Assembly (NCBI GenBank): GCA_902786615.1
Contig: CADADE010000020.1
Span: 1 to 52,795 of the forward strand
DNA: 52,795 nucleotides
From: Oscillospiraceae bacterium
GTDB taxonomy: Bacteria; Bacillota_A; Clostridia; Oscillospirales; Oscillospiraceae
Direction of reading: 5' to 3'
Part shown: positions 7,909-14,042 of the stretch, piece by piece
Numbering within the stretch: the first letter of the stretch is position 1
Layout: each line of letters begins with the position of its first letter
The notes under the pieces: model-generated
Database searches by the model: none
Told to the model about the DNA's origin: nothing
Seen by the model: the letters and a program-made list of their open reading frames with translations, nothing else
Made by a program: the position numbers and the translations under genes

Positions 7909-8457
7909 ATGAAAACCGTCATTGCCTCCGATATCCACGGCTCGGCGTACTATTGCCGCCTGCTGCTGGAGTACCTGCGCGCGGAAGGAGCCGACACGCT
8001 GCTGCTTCTGGGCGACACACTCTATCACGGGCCGCGCAACGATCTGCCTCGGGACTACGCGCCCAAGGAGGTCACCGCCATGCTGACGGGGCTCATGCTC
8101 CCCGTCTTCGGCGTGCGCGGCAACTGCGACGCCGAGATCGACCAGACCGTGCTGGGCTTTCCCATCATGGCCGACTACAGCCTGCTGCTCGACGGGCCGC
8201 GCAAAATCTTCGTCACCCACGGGCATCTCTACACGCCGGAGGAGCACCCGGCGCTCTGTCCGGGCGATGCGTTCCTCTTCGGGCACATCCATGTCCCCGT
8301 CTGCGAGGAGCGCGGCGGCGTTCTGATCCTGAATCCCGGCTCCGTGTCCATCCCGAAAGAAAACAGCCCCCACAGCGCCATGTGCTATGAGGGCGGCGTT
8401 TTCCGCTGGATCGATCTGGAGCGCGGCGAGGTCTACAGAGAACACCGCTGGCAATAA
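7909..8457 (+). CDS. YfcE/MJ0936-type metallophosphodiesterase
   Basis: A 182-residue calcineurin-like phosphoesterase with all metal motifs: Asp8-x-His10 (ASDIHG), GDTLYHG, GNCD, THGH and GHIH. Proteins of this size and motif spacing hydrolyse phosphodiesters in vitro; physiological substrates are mostly unknown. It starts 4 bp after the aminotransferase stop, so it is translationally coupled to it. It ends at a strong terminator. Confidence 0.92.
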   Translation: MKTVIASDIHGSAYYCRLLLEYLRAEGADTLLLLGDTLYHGPRNDLPRDYAPKEVTAMLTGLMLPVFGVRGNCDAEIDQTVLGFPIMADYSLLLDGPRKIFVTHGHLYTPEEHPALCPGDAFLFGHIHVPVCEERGGVLILNPGSVSIPKENSPHSAMCYEGGVFRWIDLERGEVYREHRWQ

Positions 8458-8468
8458 CGAACCGAACA

Positions 8469-8506
8469 CGCAAAAACGCCGCCCCACCCGGGGCGGCGTT
8501 TTTGCG
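8469..8506 (+). terminator. Strong terminator
   Basis: A CGCAAAAACGCCGCCCC stem pairs with GGGGCGGCGTTTTTGCG around a 4-base loop, and works in both directions. It separates the phosphodiesterase unit from the convergent element that follows. Confidence 0.85.
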
Positions 8507-8519
8507 CGTCGTGTCATGA

Positions 8520-8548
8520 TTGACAAAACCTGTCATATTATGTAGAAT
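8520..8548 (+). promoter_or_regulatory. Element A: peptide mRNA promoter
   Basis: TTGACA (8520-8525), a 17-bp spacer and TAGAAT (8543-8548). The spacer ends in CATATTATG, close to the spacer of element C (CATACTATG). Start predicted near 8555. Confidence 0.75.
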
Positions 8549-8625
8549 AATAGTCCCAACAGGGGGAAGGCGTTGTCAAGTGAGAAAAGGCGGTTCCGCT
8601 ACATCTCCGAAAGGAGGTGTTGTAC

Positions 8626-8709
8626 ATGCCGATTACATTGACGTTCCATGTTCTTTATTGGACTGTTACGATCCGTGTAACAAGCAGAAACCGCCACTCG
8701 GCCAAGTGA
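8626..8709 (+). CDS. Element A: 27-residue basic peptide, possible type I toxin
   Basis: A 27-codon ORF with a near-ideal ribosome site (AAGGAGGT, 8-base spacer). The core LTFHVLYWTVTIRV alternates hydrophobic and polar residues like an amphipathic strand, followed by a basic tail (TSRNRHSAK). The peptides of elements B and C share LTFHxxxWTVTxxV. The last codons lie inside the hairpin 8686-8717 where two facing transcripts meet. This layout resembles type I toxin-antitoxin loci, but the peptide lacks a clear membrane helix and is not recognisably Fst, TxpA or BsrG. Function unknown. Confidence 0.65.
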   Translation: MPITLTFHVLYWTVTIRVTSRNRHSAK

Positions 8710-8717
8710 CGGTTTCT
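8686..8717. terminator. Element A: shared hairpin of two convergent RNAs
   Basis: AGAAACCG-C-CACT pairs with AGTG-A-CGGTTTCT (one mismatch) around a 6-base loop. It serves as 3' end for both the mRNA (plus) and the antisense RNA (minus). There is no long T-run on either side beyond the stem. The same CCGCCACT/AGTGACGG stem recurs in elements B and C. Confidence 0.6.
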
Positions 8718-8772
8718 ATCGCATAAAATAGAACCTCATTAGGGCGGAGCCGCTTCAGGCAACGCCTTTTAT
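8686..8772 (-). ncRNA. Element A: candidate antitoxin-like small RNA
   Basis: A predicted transcript of about 87 nt from the promoter at 8779-8807 to the shared hairpin. It begins near AAGGCGTTG and GCGGCTCCGC, matching AAGGCGTTG (8567) and GCGGTTCCGC (8590) at the start of the opposing mRNA. It overlaps the mRNA only at the hairpin and the last peptide codons. The boundaries are predicted from promoter spacing and hairpin only. Confidence 0.5.
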
Positions 8773-8778
8773 ATTTTA

Positions 8779-8807
8779 ATTATAGTGCTGTCAAGCAAAA
8801 ATGTCAA
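8779..8807 (-). promoter_or_regulatory. Element A: small RNA promoter
   Basis: On the minus strand TTGACA (8802-8807), a 17-bp spacer and TATAAT (8779-8784), a consensus match. The stop codon of the lipoprotein gene at 8804 lies inside the -35 box. Confidence 0.75.
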
Positions 8808-9856
8808 GACAGATACCCGTCGCCGTTGGAGTTGCCGTTGTTGTACACGGTGTCGCCGCGGTAGCCCTCATCCGAGTAGGCGTCGTAGGAGGGAGCGGGG
8901 TCGTAGTTGACGACCGGCCGGGCGCCGCCGTTATTCTGGGCGGGCGCGTTCTGCTGAGGCGCAGGCTGCGCGGCGGCAGCGGGGGCGGGCGTTGCGGCAG
9001 GCGCGGGCGTCACGGCGGGAGTGGGAGTCGGCGTTGCGGCGGGCGCGGGCAGAGAGACCGTGGTCGCCACGGCGCCGGCGGCGTTATTGGAGCTGGAGGA
9101 AGAGCCGGAGGAGGAAGCGGTGCTGCCTGCGGAAGAACCCTGCGCGGGGGCGTTCATGTCAAAGAAGTCCTCGTCGGTCATGGTGAAGCCCACAAGCTTG
9201 ATGTGCGTCCAGTCTTCCAGACAGGTGTAGCAGGTGTAATCCTCTTCGTGATGCCAGCCGCCGTCCTTGTCGGTGATGCCGTAGCCGGTGTTGACGCCGT
9301 CGGTCACCATGTCGCAGCGCAGGGAGAGGATACGGTCACCGGACAGGATGTAAGCGGCGTCGCCCTCCTTCACATTGACGAGGGCGCCGAAATCCTGCGT
9401 GGAGTGATCGGCAATGATGTTCCCGACAGGGGGATCATAATACAGCAGGGCGCTGTCAGGGTTGTCCACGACTGCCTGGCGCACGGCCTCCACGTCCTTG
9501 TCGGGGTCGGAGCTGCCGTTGGGGTTGGTGCCCCAGTTGAACAGGGCGACGTCAATGCCGACGGAGGGGATCACCAGACGGCCTTCCATATACTGGCGCT
9601 GGCGGAGTTCTTCCCAGACCTTCTCATTCTGCGCGGTCAGGGCCTGCACCTCGGGGGAGATGGTCTTCCCCTCGCTCGCGGGTTCCGGCGTCACGGCCGG
9701 GGCCTGCGTGGGCGTCGGGGCGGGCGTGGACGCGGTGGAGGCCGCCGTCGGGATCGGGGCGATCGTCGCCGGCGGAGGCGTCGTCTCTTTGGCGGCGCAG
9801 CCGCACAGCAGCAGGGCCAGGGTAAGCGCAGGGATAAAGCGTATATTCTTTTTCAT
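8804..9856 (-). CDS. Sortase-like lipoprotein
   Basis: A 350-residue protein. The signal peptide ends in the lipobox LLCGC with lipid Cys20. A Pro/Thr/Ala linker (25-62) is followed by a sortase-like domain (about 90-225) with GRLVIPSVGIDVALF, the His151 motif (IIADHSTQDFG) and Cys212 in YTCYTC. The basic residue usually Arg after the catalytic Cys is here Lys220 (THIKLVGF). The C-terminal 120 residues are Ser/Ala/Pro/Thr low-complexity sequence. Sortases join proteins to the wall or to each other; a lipidated one with a long tail is unusual, and no LPxTG substrate is nearby. Activity is uncertain because of the Lys change. The gene is monocistronic. Confidence 0.8.
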   Translation of the reverse strand: MKKNIRFIPALTLALLLCGCAAKETTPPPATIAPIPTAASTASTPAPTPTQAPAVTPEPASEGKTISPEVQALTAQNEKVWEELRQRQYMEGRLVIPSVGIDVALFNWGTNPNGSSDPDKDVEAVRQAVVDNPDSALLYYDPPVGNIIADHSTQDFGALVNVKEGDAAYILSGDRILSLRCDMVTDGVNTGYGITDKDGGWHHEEDYTCYTCLEDWTHIKLVGFTMTDEDFFDMNAPAQGSSAGSTASSSGSSSSSNNAAGAVATTVSLPAPAATPTPTPAVTPAPAATPAPAAAAQPAPQQNAPAQNNGGARPVVNYDPAPSYDAYSDEGYRGDTVYNNGNSNGDGYLS

Positions 9857-10087
9857 AATGCTCTCATTTCTTTCTCTAATAAAATTTTACCCATCATACC
9901 ATAAAAAAACAAATTTCGCCACTATAACATTTGATTTTACAATTCCGAAACAAATCCGCGCTTATCCCTGTAATATCTTTGCGGTATATTATACTTGCAA
10001 GCAGCAAAGAACTTCAATTGAATCCTTCTTAACTTTGCAGAGTGGTCAGGCGCTCTGCTTTGTTATTTTAAATCCCATGCTCTGCCG

Positions 10088-10116
10088 TTGACAAAAGGCC
10101 GCGGCGGTGATATCAT
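10088..10116 (+). promoter_or_regulatory. Element B: small RNA promoter
   Basis: TTGACA (10088-10093), a 17-bp spacer and TATCAT (10111-10116). Start predicted near 10123. Confidence 0.75.
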
Positions 10117-10122
10117 AACAAT

Positions 10123-10224
10123 GAAGAGCGAACCACGCACACGGTTAGCTCCTCAGTTCAGATTGAAATGTGGCATAGCCACAAAGACAACCGTCACTTT
10201 TGGGGAGTGGCGGTTGCTTTTTTT
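10123..10224 (+). ncRNA. Element B: candidate small RNA with terminator
   Basis: A predicted RNA of about 100 nt with three hairpins: GAGC-g-AACC pairing with GGTT-a-GCTC near the 5' end, TGTGGC-ATA-GCCACA, and the terminator CAACCG..CACT with AGTG..CGGTTG (10188-10216) followed by CTTTTTTT. It runs against the peptide mRNA and overlaps the last codons of its ORF. Ends are predicted, not measured. Confidence 0.6.
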
Positions 10225-10307
10225 ACGTGCTGTGCCTTTGCTTTCCTTGAAGTCTTCCGCACGATGACCGTAACGGTCCACTTCTTTATGTGGAAGGTAA
10301 GACGCAT
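10194..10307 (-). CDS. Element B: 37-residue basic peptide, possible type I toxin
   Basis: ATG at 10307, with GGGGAGATGG upstream on the minus strand. The peptide starts MRLTFHIKKWTVTVIV and has a Lys/Arg/Ala-rich tail (RKTSRKAKAQHVKK). It shares the LTFHxxxWTVTxxV core with element A and all but one residue with element C (Gln instead of Thr near the end). Codons before the stop form one arm of the shared terminator. A longer in-frame ORF begins at 10436, but this ATG has the ribosome site and matches the start of the other copies. Confidence 0.62.
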   Translation of the reverse strand: MRLTFHIKKWTVTVIVRKTSRKAKAQHVKKATATPQK

Positions 10308-10360
10308 ACGCACCATCTCCCCTCTGGGAGAGATGGAGCCTGCCCGCCTTGCCGCGAATA

Positions 10361-10398
10361 CAAATTGAGAGCCACCATTAAAGGTAGCTCTCAATTTG
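10361..10398. repeat. Element B: large leader hairpin
   Basis: CAAATTGAGAGC-c-ACC pairs with GGT-a-GCTCTCAATTTG around a 6-base loop, giving 15 bp with one mismatch. It lies in the about 118-bp stretch present in B but absent from C, within the 5' leader of the peptide mRNA. Confidence 0.75.
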
Positions 10399-10509
10399 TG
10401 CGGCTGCGGAGATTCCGTGCCGCCTGTATCTGCCACAGGCAGCGGCGGCCCGCAATCCCGCCTGCGTGTTTGTATGAACGCTCTTCATCGTACCCTTGCG
10501 GGCGATCAT

Positions 10510-10538
10510 ATTCTACACAGTTCGATGGAAAATGTCAA
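10510..10538 (-). promoter_or_regulatory. Element B: peptide mRNA promoter
   Basis: On the minus strand TTGACA (10533-10538), a 17-bp spacer and TAGAAT (10510-10515). The leader to the peptide ATG would be about 195 nt. Confidence 0.75.
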
Positions 10539-10553
10539 CAGCGGCGCAGAGAG

Positions 10554-10582
10554 TTGACAAAAGGCCGCGGCGGTGATATCAT
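10554..10582 (+). promoter_or_regulatory. Element C: small RNA promoter
   Basis: TTGACA (10554-10559), a 17-bp spacer and TATCAT (10577-10582), identical in boxes and spacer to element B. It stands back to back with the minus-strand promoter of B. Confidence 0.75.
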
Positions 10583-10588
10583 AACAAT

Positions 10589-10693
10589 GAAGAGCGAACC
10601 ACGCACACGGTTAGCTCCTCAAGTTAACGCCAGTTATTGTGGCATAGCCACAAAAACAACCGTCACTTGGTCGGAGTGGCGGTTGCTTTTTTT
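10589..10693 (+). ncRNA. Element C: candidate small RNA with terminator
   Basis: A counterpart of the element B small RNA, with the same 5' hairpin, the GTGGC-ATA-GCCAC hairpin and a terminator (10657-10685) followed by CTTTTTTT. The stretch between the first two hairpins and the terminator loop differ from B, so the two RNAs could be told apart by their targets. Confidence 0.6.
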
Positions 10694-10776
10694 ACGTGCT
10701 GTGCCTTTGCTTTCCTTGAAGTCTTCCGCACGATCACCGTAACGGTCCACTTCTTTATGTGGAAGGTAAGACGCAT
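10663..10776 (-). CDS. Element C: 37-residue basic peptide, possible type I toxin
   Basis: ATG at 10776 with AGGGGGTGG upstream on the minus strand. The peptide is identical to that of element B except for one residue near the C-terminus (Thr for Gln). The leader is about 80 nt, much shorter than in B. The final codons lie in the shared hairpin. Confidence 0.62.
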   Translation of the reverse strand: MRLTFHIKKWTVTVIVRKTSRKAKAQHVKKATATPTK

Positions 10777-10861
10777 ACGCACCACCCCCTTTCAGAGGGA
10801 TGGAGCCAACCGCCTGCGTGTTTGTATGAACGCTCTTCATCGTACCCTTGCGGGCGACTAT

Positions 10862-10890
10862 ATTCTACATAGTATGACAGGATCTGTCAA
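10862..10890 (-). promoter_or_regulatory. Element C: peptide mRNA promoter
   Basis: On the minus strand TTGACA (10885-10890), a 17-bp spacer and TAGAAT (10862-10867). Confidence 0.75.
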
Positions 10891-11331
10891 CAAGAAACGC
10901 AAAACCCGCCAAGCGGACAGGCGGTGGGCGCTGCTGCAAAAATTAATTGAAACATCTGCGCGGCGCCGCTGTCGGCAGCTTACTATATATAGTATATTTC
11001 CCGCAAGGGAGGCGGCACAGGCGCACTAGGCGACGTTTCCGTTTAACAATTACGAAACATTTGCTTCAAAATTCCCGCAGATTTTAACAATTGTGAACGC
11101 TGAAAGCGTGGCTTTTGGAAAGAATCTGCCGGATCGGCGGGAAAAAAGCCAGAACGGCGCGAAAAGGAGAGAAACTGTTTTCTCAATTTAAACTCATTTT
11201 TTGCGTTGCTTTTGCACATTTCGGAACTTTTTGAGGAATTCAGTACAAGATTGCAACCTTTTCGGATACCGTGTCACTTTTTTGCAATTTTTAATAAACT
11301 GTGAACGATTTAAAAAATACGAAACAATTAC
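10891..11331. other. AT-rich intergenic region
   Basis: No gene is visible. The stretch is much richer in A and T than its surroundings, holds the palindrome ACTATATATAGT (10982-10993), and becomes A/T-tract rich toward the promoter at 11332, as in UP elements or regulator-binding regions of strongly expressed genes. Confidence 0.5.
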
Positions 11332-11360
11332 TTGACAAATCCGTAATGGCGCGTTATACT
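11332..11360 (+). promoter_or_regulatory. Promoter of the secreted mosaic protein gene
   Basis: TTGACA (11332-11337), a 17-bp spacer and TATACT (11355-11360), with A/T tracts upstream. The leader is about 50 nt and carries AAGGAGG. Confidence 0.75.
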
Positions 11361-11415
11361 GTGCCTGCACAAAGGGAAAACCCCTTGTGACATATTTTAA
11401 GGAGGACATATCCAA

Positions 11416-12354
11416 ATGAAGAAACTGCTTGCACTGGTTCTTTGCGTGATGATGTTCGTCGCGGTTATCCCGACGGCCGCATTCGCAGCAGATCCTGCCA
11501 CCAACACCAGCGTCGTCTACGTAGCACCCAAATTTCCCGAAGCAGGCAACAGCGCCTGGCCCTCTATCACCGCCAGCAAGAAGGCCATCTCCGACGCCAA
11601 GGCCAACATCGAGTACGTCTACGGCGCACTTGCCGCTGACACCGCCGTGTTCGGCACCATCAAGGGCATGGACGATGTCATCACCAACCTCGCCAAGGGC
11701 GTCTTTGCTGACGTTGACGGCTACACCTACGTCACCACGAATAAAGAGGGCAAGCCGGTTGTTGTTACTGTCGGCAACAGCACCCTCGTCGACAACACCA
11801 AGGCTGCACTGAGAGACATCATCGGCAGCAGCATCACCACCTACATGAACAAGCACATTGGTGATTTCACCACTGTCGGTCACAACCTGTACACCGATAA
11901 GGATCTCAAGAATAAGATCGTCGACAGCACCTACGACACCAAGGACGGCGCCACGATCTACTTTGACGGTACTAACTACTTTGTGTACGACGCTGTAAAC
12001 GATGCTTATCGCAAGACCAACAGCACTGATATCGCTGCTCTGCAGACCGTCAACAGCACTGACAAGAGCGTGTGGTCCACTGTTCAGGATAAGATCTACG
12101 ACGATGAGTACTTCAAGTATGATCCCATCAAGTATGCCAACACCTTTGCAAAGGCTGTGAACGATGCATGGGCCAGCGAGAAGGGCGCAAAGGGTCTTGA
12201 GGCTCTTATGTACAACCTGTACCTCGCCAAGGCTTGGACTCCGTACGCTTTCCTCGACGACAACACCCTTCCCAAGGCTACTCATATCCCCGCTACTATT
12301 ACCGATCCCGACCTGAACAGCATCGTTCTCCCCGACGGCAGCATCCTTCCCTGA
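11416..12354 (+). CDS. Secreted mosaic protein, complete copy
   Basis: 312 residues: a signal peptide (MKKLLALVLCVMMFVAVIPT, cut after AAFA or AAFAA) and a polar extracellular protein rich in Asp, Lys, Thr and Tyr, with no membrane or wall anchor and no motif I recognise. AAGGAGG lies 9 bp before ATG, behind a strong promoter, and a terminator follows. It is paired with the inverted paralogue at 1-822: the signal peptide, ITASKKAISDAKANIEYVYG, the KYDPIKYANTFAKAVNDAW region and the following segment are identical, while about ten short patches differ. High expression and patchwork variation suggest a surface or secreted antigen-like product (inference). Confidence 0.88.
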   Translation: MKKLLALVLCVMMFVAVIPTAAFAADPATNTSVVYVAPKFPEAGNSAWPSITASKKAISDAKANIEYVYGALAADTAVFGTIKGMDDVITNLAKGVFADVDGYTYVTTNKEGKPVVVTVGNSTLVDNTKAALRDIIGSSITTYMNKHIGDFTTVGHNLYTDKDLKNKIVDSTYDTKDGATIYFDGTNYFVYDAVNDAYRKTNSTDIAALQTVNSTDKSVWSTVQDKIYDDEYFKYDPIKYANTFAKAVNDAWASEKGAKGLEALMYNLYLAKAWTPYAFLDDNTLPKATHIPATITDPDLNSIVLPDGSILP

Positions 12355-12400
12355 GCATTCGTAAAGAACCAAAAACTCAATCCTGACAATTGAGTTCCAA

Positions 12401-12442
12401 AGCACAGGCTCCGCGAAAGCGGAGTCTGTGTCTTTTTTTTTC
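12401..12442 (+). terminator. Terminator of the secreted mosaic gene
   Basis: GCACAGGCTCCGC pairs with GCGGAGTCTGTGT around a GAAA loop, followed by nine T. A smaller hairpin, AACTCAA/TTGAGTT, precedes it at 12374-12396. Confidence 0.9.
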
Positions 12443-12580
12443 TGCGCTATAACATATATAAAACGGATTGTTTCTTGCTAAGATCCAGATGGAAAAAAGA
12501 TAGTACAATAAAATGATAGCATTTGAACGTATCCCGATTGTACCCCACACAGCGCCAAATATCAAGCCAGAAAAGCAGAC

Positions 12581-12629
12581 AAAAAGAGTGAGGCAAATTA
12601 TTCGTACACTCTGCGAATTTGCCTCACTC
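12581..12629 (-). terminator. Terminator of the LysM gene
   Basis: On the minus strand GAGTGAGGCAAATT pairs with AATTTGCCTCACTC around a 16-base loop and is followed by TTTTT. Confidence 0.85.
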
Positions 12630-12635
12630 TTGTGT

Positions 12636-12899
12636 TCAGCGGATCGTATTGGCGTAAATCACAAGGCGCTCGCCGGCCGACAGAGCATCGTTGGCGCGCG
12701 AATTCCAGGAGCGGAGCTGACCGACCGTGACGCCGTAGCGGGCGGCAACGGCGGACAGCGCGTCGCCCTCGGCGGCGGTGTACACGATATGGTCGCCGAC
12801 GATGGTAAAGCTGCCCCTGGCGTTGCGCTCCCACAGGGCGGAGCCGCCGGAAACCGGCACAGCTTCCGCGTCGGAAAGATTGATCTTTTGCTCAGACAT
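12636..12899 (-). CDS. LysM mini-protein with double-glycine-type N-terminus
   Basis: 87 residues. The C-terminal half is one LysM-like repeat (HIVYTAAEGDALSAVAARYG, then GQLRSWNSRANDALSAGERL), a fold that binds N-acetylglucosamine in peptidoglycan. There is no Sec signal peptide. The N-terminus MSEQKINLSDAEAVPVSGG resembles the LSxxELxxVSGG leaders cut by peptidase-containing ABC exporters, but no such exporter is nearby. ATG at 12899 is chosen over the in-frame TTG at 12905 because GGGAGG is 8 bp from the ATG. It has its own promoter and terminator. It may be a cytosolic or spore-associated LysM protein instead. Confidence 0.8.
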   Translation of the reverse strand: MSEQKINLSDAEAVPVSGGSALWERNARGSFTIVGDHIVYTAAEGDALSAVAARYGVTVGQLRSWNSRANDALSAGERLVIYANTIR

Positions 12900-12928
12900 G
12901 GTCAAAACCTCCCAGAAATTATACTTGC

Positions 12929-12956
12929 ATTATACATGATCTGCCGTAATTCGCAA
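12929..12956 (-). promoter_or_regulatory. Promoter of the LysM gene
   Basis: On the minus strand TTGCGA (12951-12956), a 16-bp spacer and TATAAT (12929-12934). A second TATAAT lies 11 bp further downstream. Confidence 0.5.
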
Positions 12957-13009
12957 CTTAAAAATTCCTAAAATGCGTATTGGCTTAACGCAGCAACCCC
13001 CAAATCTGA

Positions 13010-13162
13010 CCTCCCTTTGGAAAAAGGGAGGTGGCCGAAGGCCGGAGGGATCGGAACAGTCTCTAAGCAAGGCTCTGTTTAAGCTTTGCACAAGGCGGCC
13101 GATCCCTCAGTCACAGCCTCGCGGGAGATCGGCTGTGACAGCTCCCTTTCGCAAAGGGAGCT
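13010..13162. repeat. MITE-like palindromic repeat
   Basis: A 153-bp noncoding element. Terminal hairpins CCTCCCTTT/AAAGGGAGG (13010-13031) and AGCTCCCTTT/AAAGGGAGCT (13140-13162) flank an inner pairing of GGAGGGATCGG (13044-13054) with CCGATCCCTC (13099-13108). Palindromes with CTCCCTTT ends are known to me as dispersed intergenic repeats in gut Clostridia; copy number here is unverified. The flanks to 12957 and 13204 show no gene. Confidence 0.7.
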
Positions 13163-13204
13163 TGGAAGCTGATGCAAGCCGATACCCATGATTCCTAATA
13201 TAGA

Positions 13205-13234
13205 AACAGACGGCGGGACACCCCGCCGCCTGTT
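13205..13234 (-). terminator. Terminator after the binding lipoprotein
   Basis: AACAG-CGGCGGG pairs with CCCGCCG-CTGTT, 4 bp past the stop codon on the minus strand; the outer arm ends in TTT on the minus strand. Confidence 0.7.
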
Positions 13235-13238
13235 GATC

Positions 13239-14042
13239 TTAATGGCAATTGAAATAATCCACGGCGGTGCTGTCGGTGATCACCACGTCGCATTTGCCAG
13301 CGTAGAGATACTCAAAGCACTCCGTCGTGCCGCCGGCAAGCCGCGTGATCTGGCCGAGACGCTTGATGAGGCGCGGGTCCTCGTCCAGGGCGGCGCGCGC
13401 CTCCGGCGTGGAGGGCATGCACATCTTGCGCCCGCCGAGGCGCAGCTTGTTCCACACGGCGGAGCCGTTTCGCGTGGCGATCACAATGTCGTTGTGGATA
13501 TAGGGCCCGTACTGGGTGTATTGGCCGGAGGCCGCCTCCTTCGGGTCCAGGGCGATGCCGCCCCAGGCCACGTCAATGTTGCCGGAGGAGAGCTCCACAT
13601 ACACATTTTCCTTCTCAATGGGCTGCATTTTCAGCGTCCAGCCCAGCTTATCGCACACGGCCATGGCCAGCTCCACATCCAGCCCCCAGTATTCTCCGTT
13701 GGAGAGATAGGAGAAGGGGAAGGCGTTGATGTCCAGACCGATGATCAGATCCTGCGGCTCGGGCGGAACAAGCAGCTCCAGCGCGTCCGCCTGCTTGGCA
13801 TAGTTGAGCGCGGGGCGGCCCAGCCATTTGGTCGACAGCTGATCCACCCGCCCCTCGGCGGCCAGCACGCTCAGCGCCGCCGTCACATAGAAGTAGAGGG
13901 GATCGTTGTTGCGAAAGGCGAGGGAGTAGTCCTGCGGGACCAGCACCTGCACAATGTCGATGCCGTAGCGGTAGCTCTTCCCGCAGGCGCAGAGAGAGAA
14001 GAGCATGCACAGGGCCAGGAGAAAACAAATCAGGCGTTTCAT
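13239..14042 (-). CDS. Circularly permuted family 3 solute-binding lipoprotein
   Basis: 267 residues with a lipobox (LFSLCAC, lipid Cys20). It belongs to the periplasmic binding protein family for polar amino acids (SBP_bac_3), but the parts are in the wrong order. Residues 36-77 (QDYSLAFRNNDPLY, then AAEGRVDQLSTKWLG) match the usual C-terminal end of the family. Residues 97-160 (DLIIGLDINAFPFSYL, GLDVELAMAVCDKLGW, GNIDVAWGGI) match the usual N-terminus. The chain stops at GKCDVVITDSTAVDYF, where the C-terminal end would normally follow. This reads as a circular permutation. It overlaps the upstream gene by 4 bp (ATGA). No transporter permease is adjacent, so it may act as a ligand sensor for its partner. 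Confidence 0.85.
   Translation of the reverse strand: MKRLICFLLALCMLFSLCACGKSYRYGIDIVQVLVPQDYSLAFRNNDPLYFYVTAALSVLAAEGRVDQLSTKWLGRPALNYAKQADALELLVPPEPQDLIIGLDINAFPFSYLSNGEYWGLDVELAMAVCDKLGWTLKMQPIEKENVYVELSSGNIDVAWGGIALDPKEAASGQYTQYGPYIHNDIVIATRNGSAVWNKLRLGGRKMCMPSTPEARAALDEDPRLIKRLGQITRLAGGTTECFEYLYAGKCDVVITDSTAVDYFNCH

Larger units (their letters stand above)
10087..10890. repeat. Tandem duplication of the convergent element (B and C)
   Basis: Two copies, about 10087-10540 and 10553-10890, are nearly identical over promoters, small RNA, peptide gene and mRNA 5' end. Copy B carries about 118 extra bases (10341-10458) in the mRNA leader, containing a large hairpin. The copies differ between the small RNA 5' hairpin and the GTGGC-ATA-GCCAC hairpin, in the loop of the shared terminator, and in the spacer of the minus promoter. 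Confidence 0.85.

Noticed and set aside
8520..8726. 68-codon ORF over element A
   Set aside because: It starts in the -35 box with no ribosome site; the 27-codon ORF in another frame has AAGGAGGT and shares its core with elements B and C.
10290..10742. Plus-strand ORF across elements B and C
   Set aside because: It crosses promoters, hairpins and terminators of both elements, has no ribosome site, and is not a family I know.
1..12354. Diversity-generating retroelement to explain the mosaic paralogues
   Set aside because: No reverse transcriptase or accessory gene is present, and differences are not limited to adenine positions.
12513..12971. Plus-strand ORF opposite the LysM gene
   Set aside because: It runs through the LysM terminator and promoter, and has no ribosome site.
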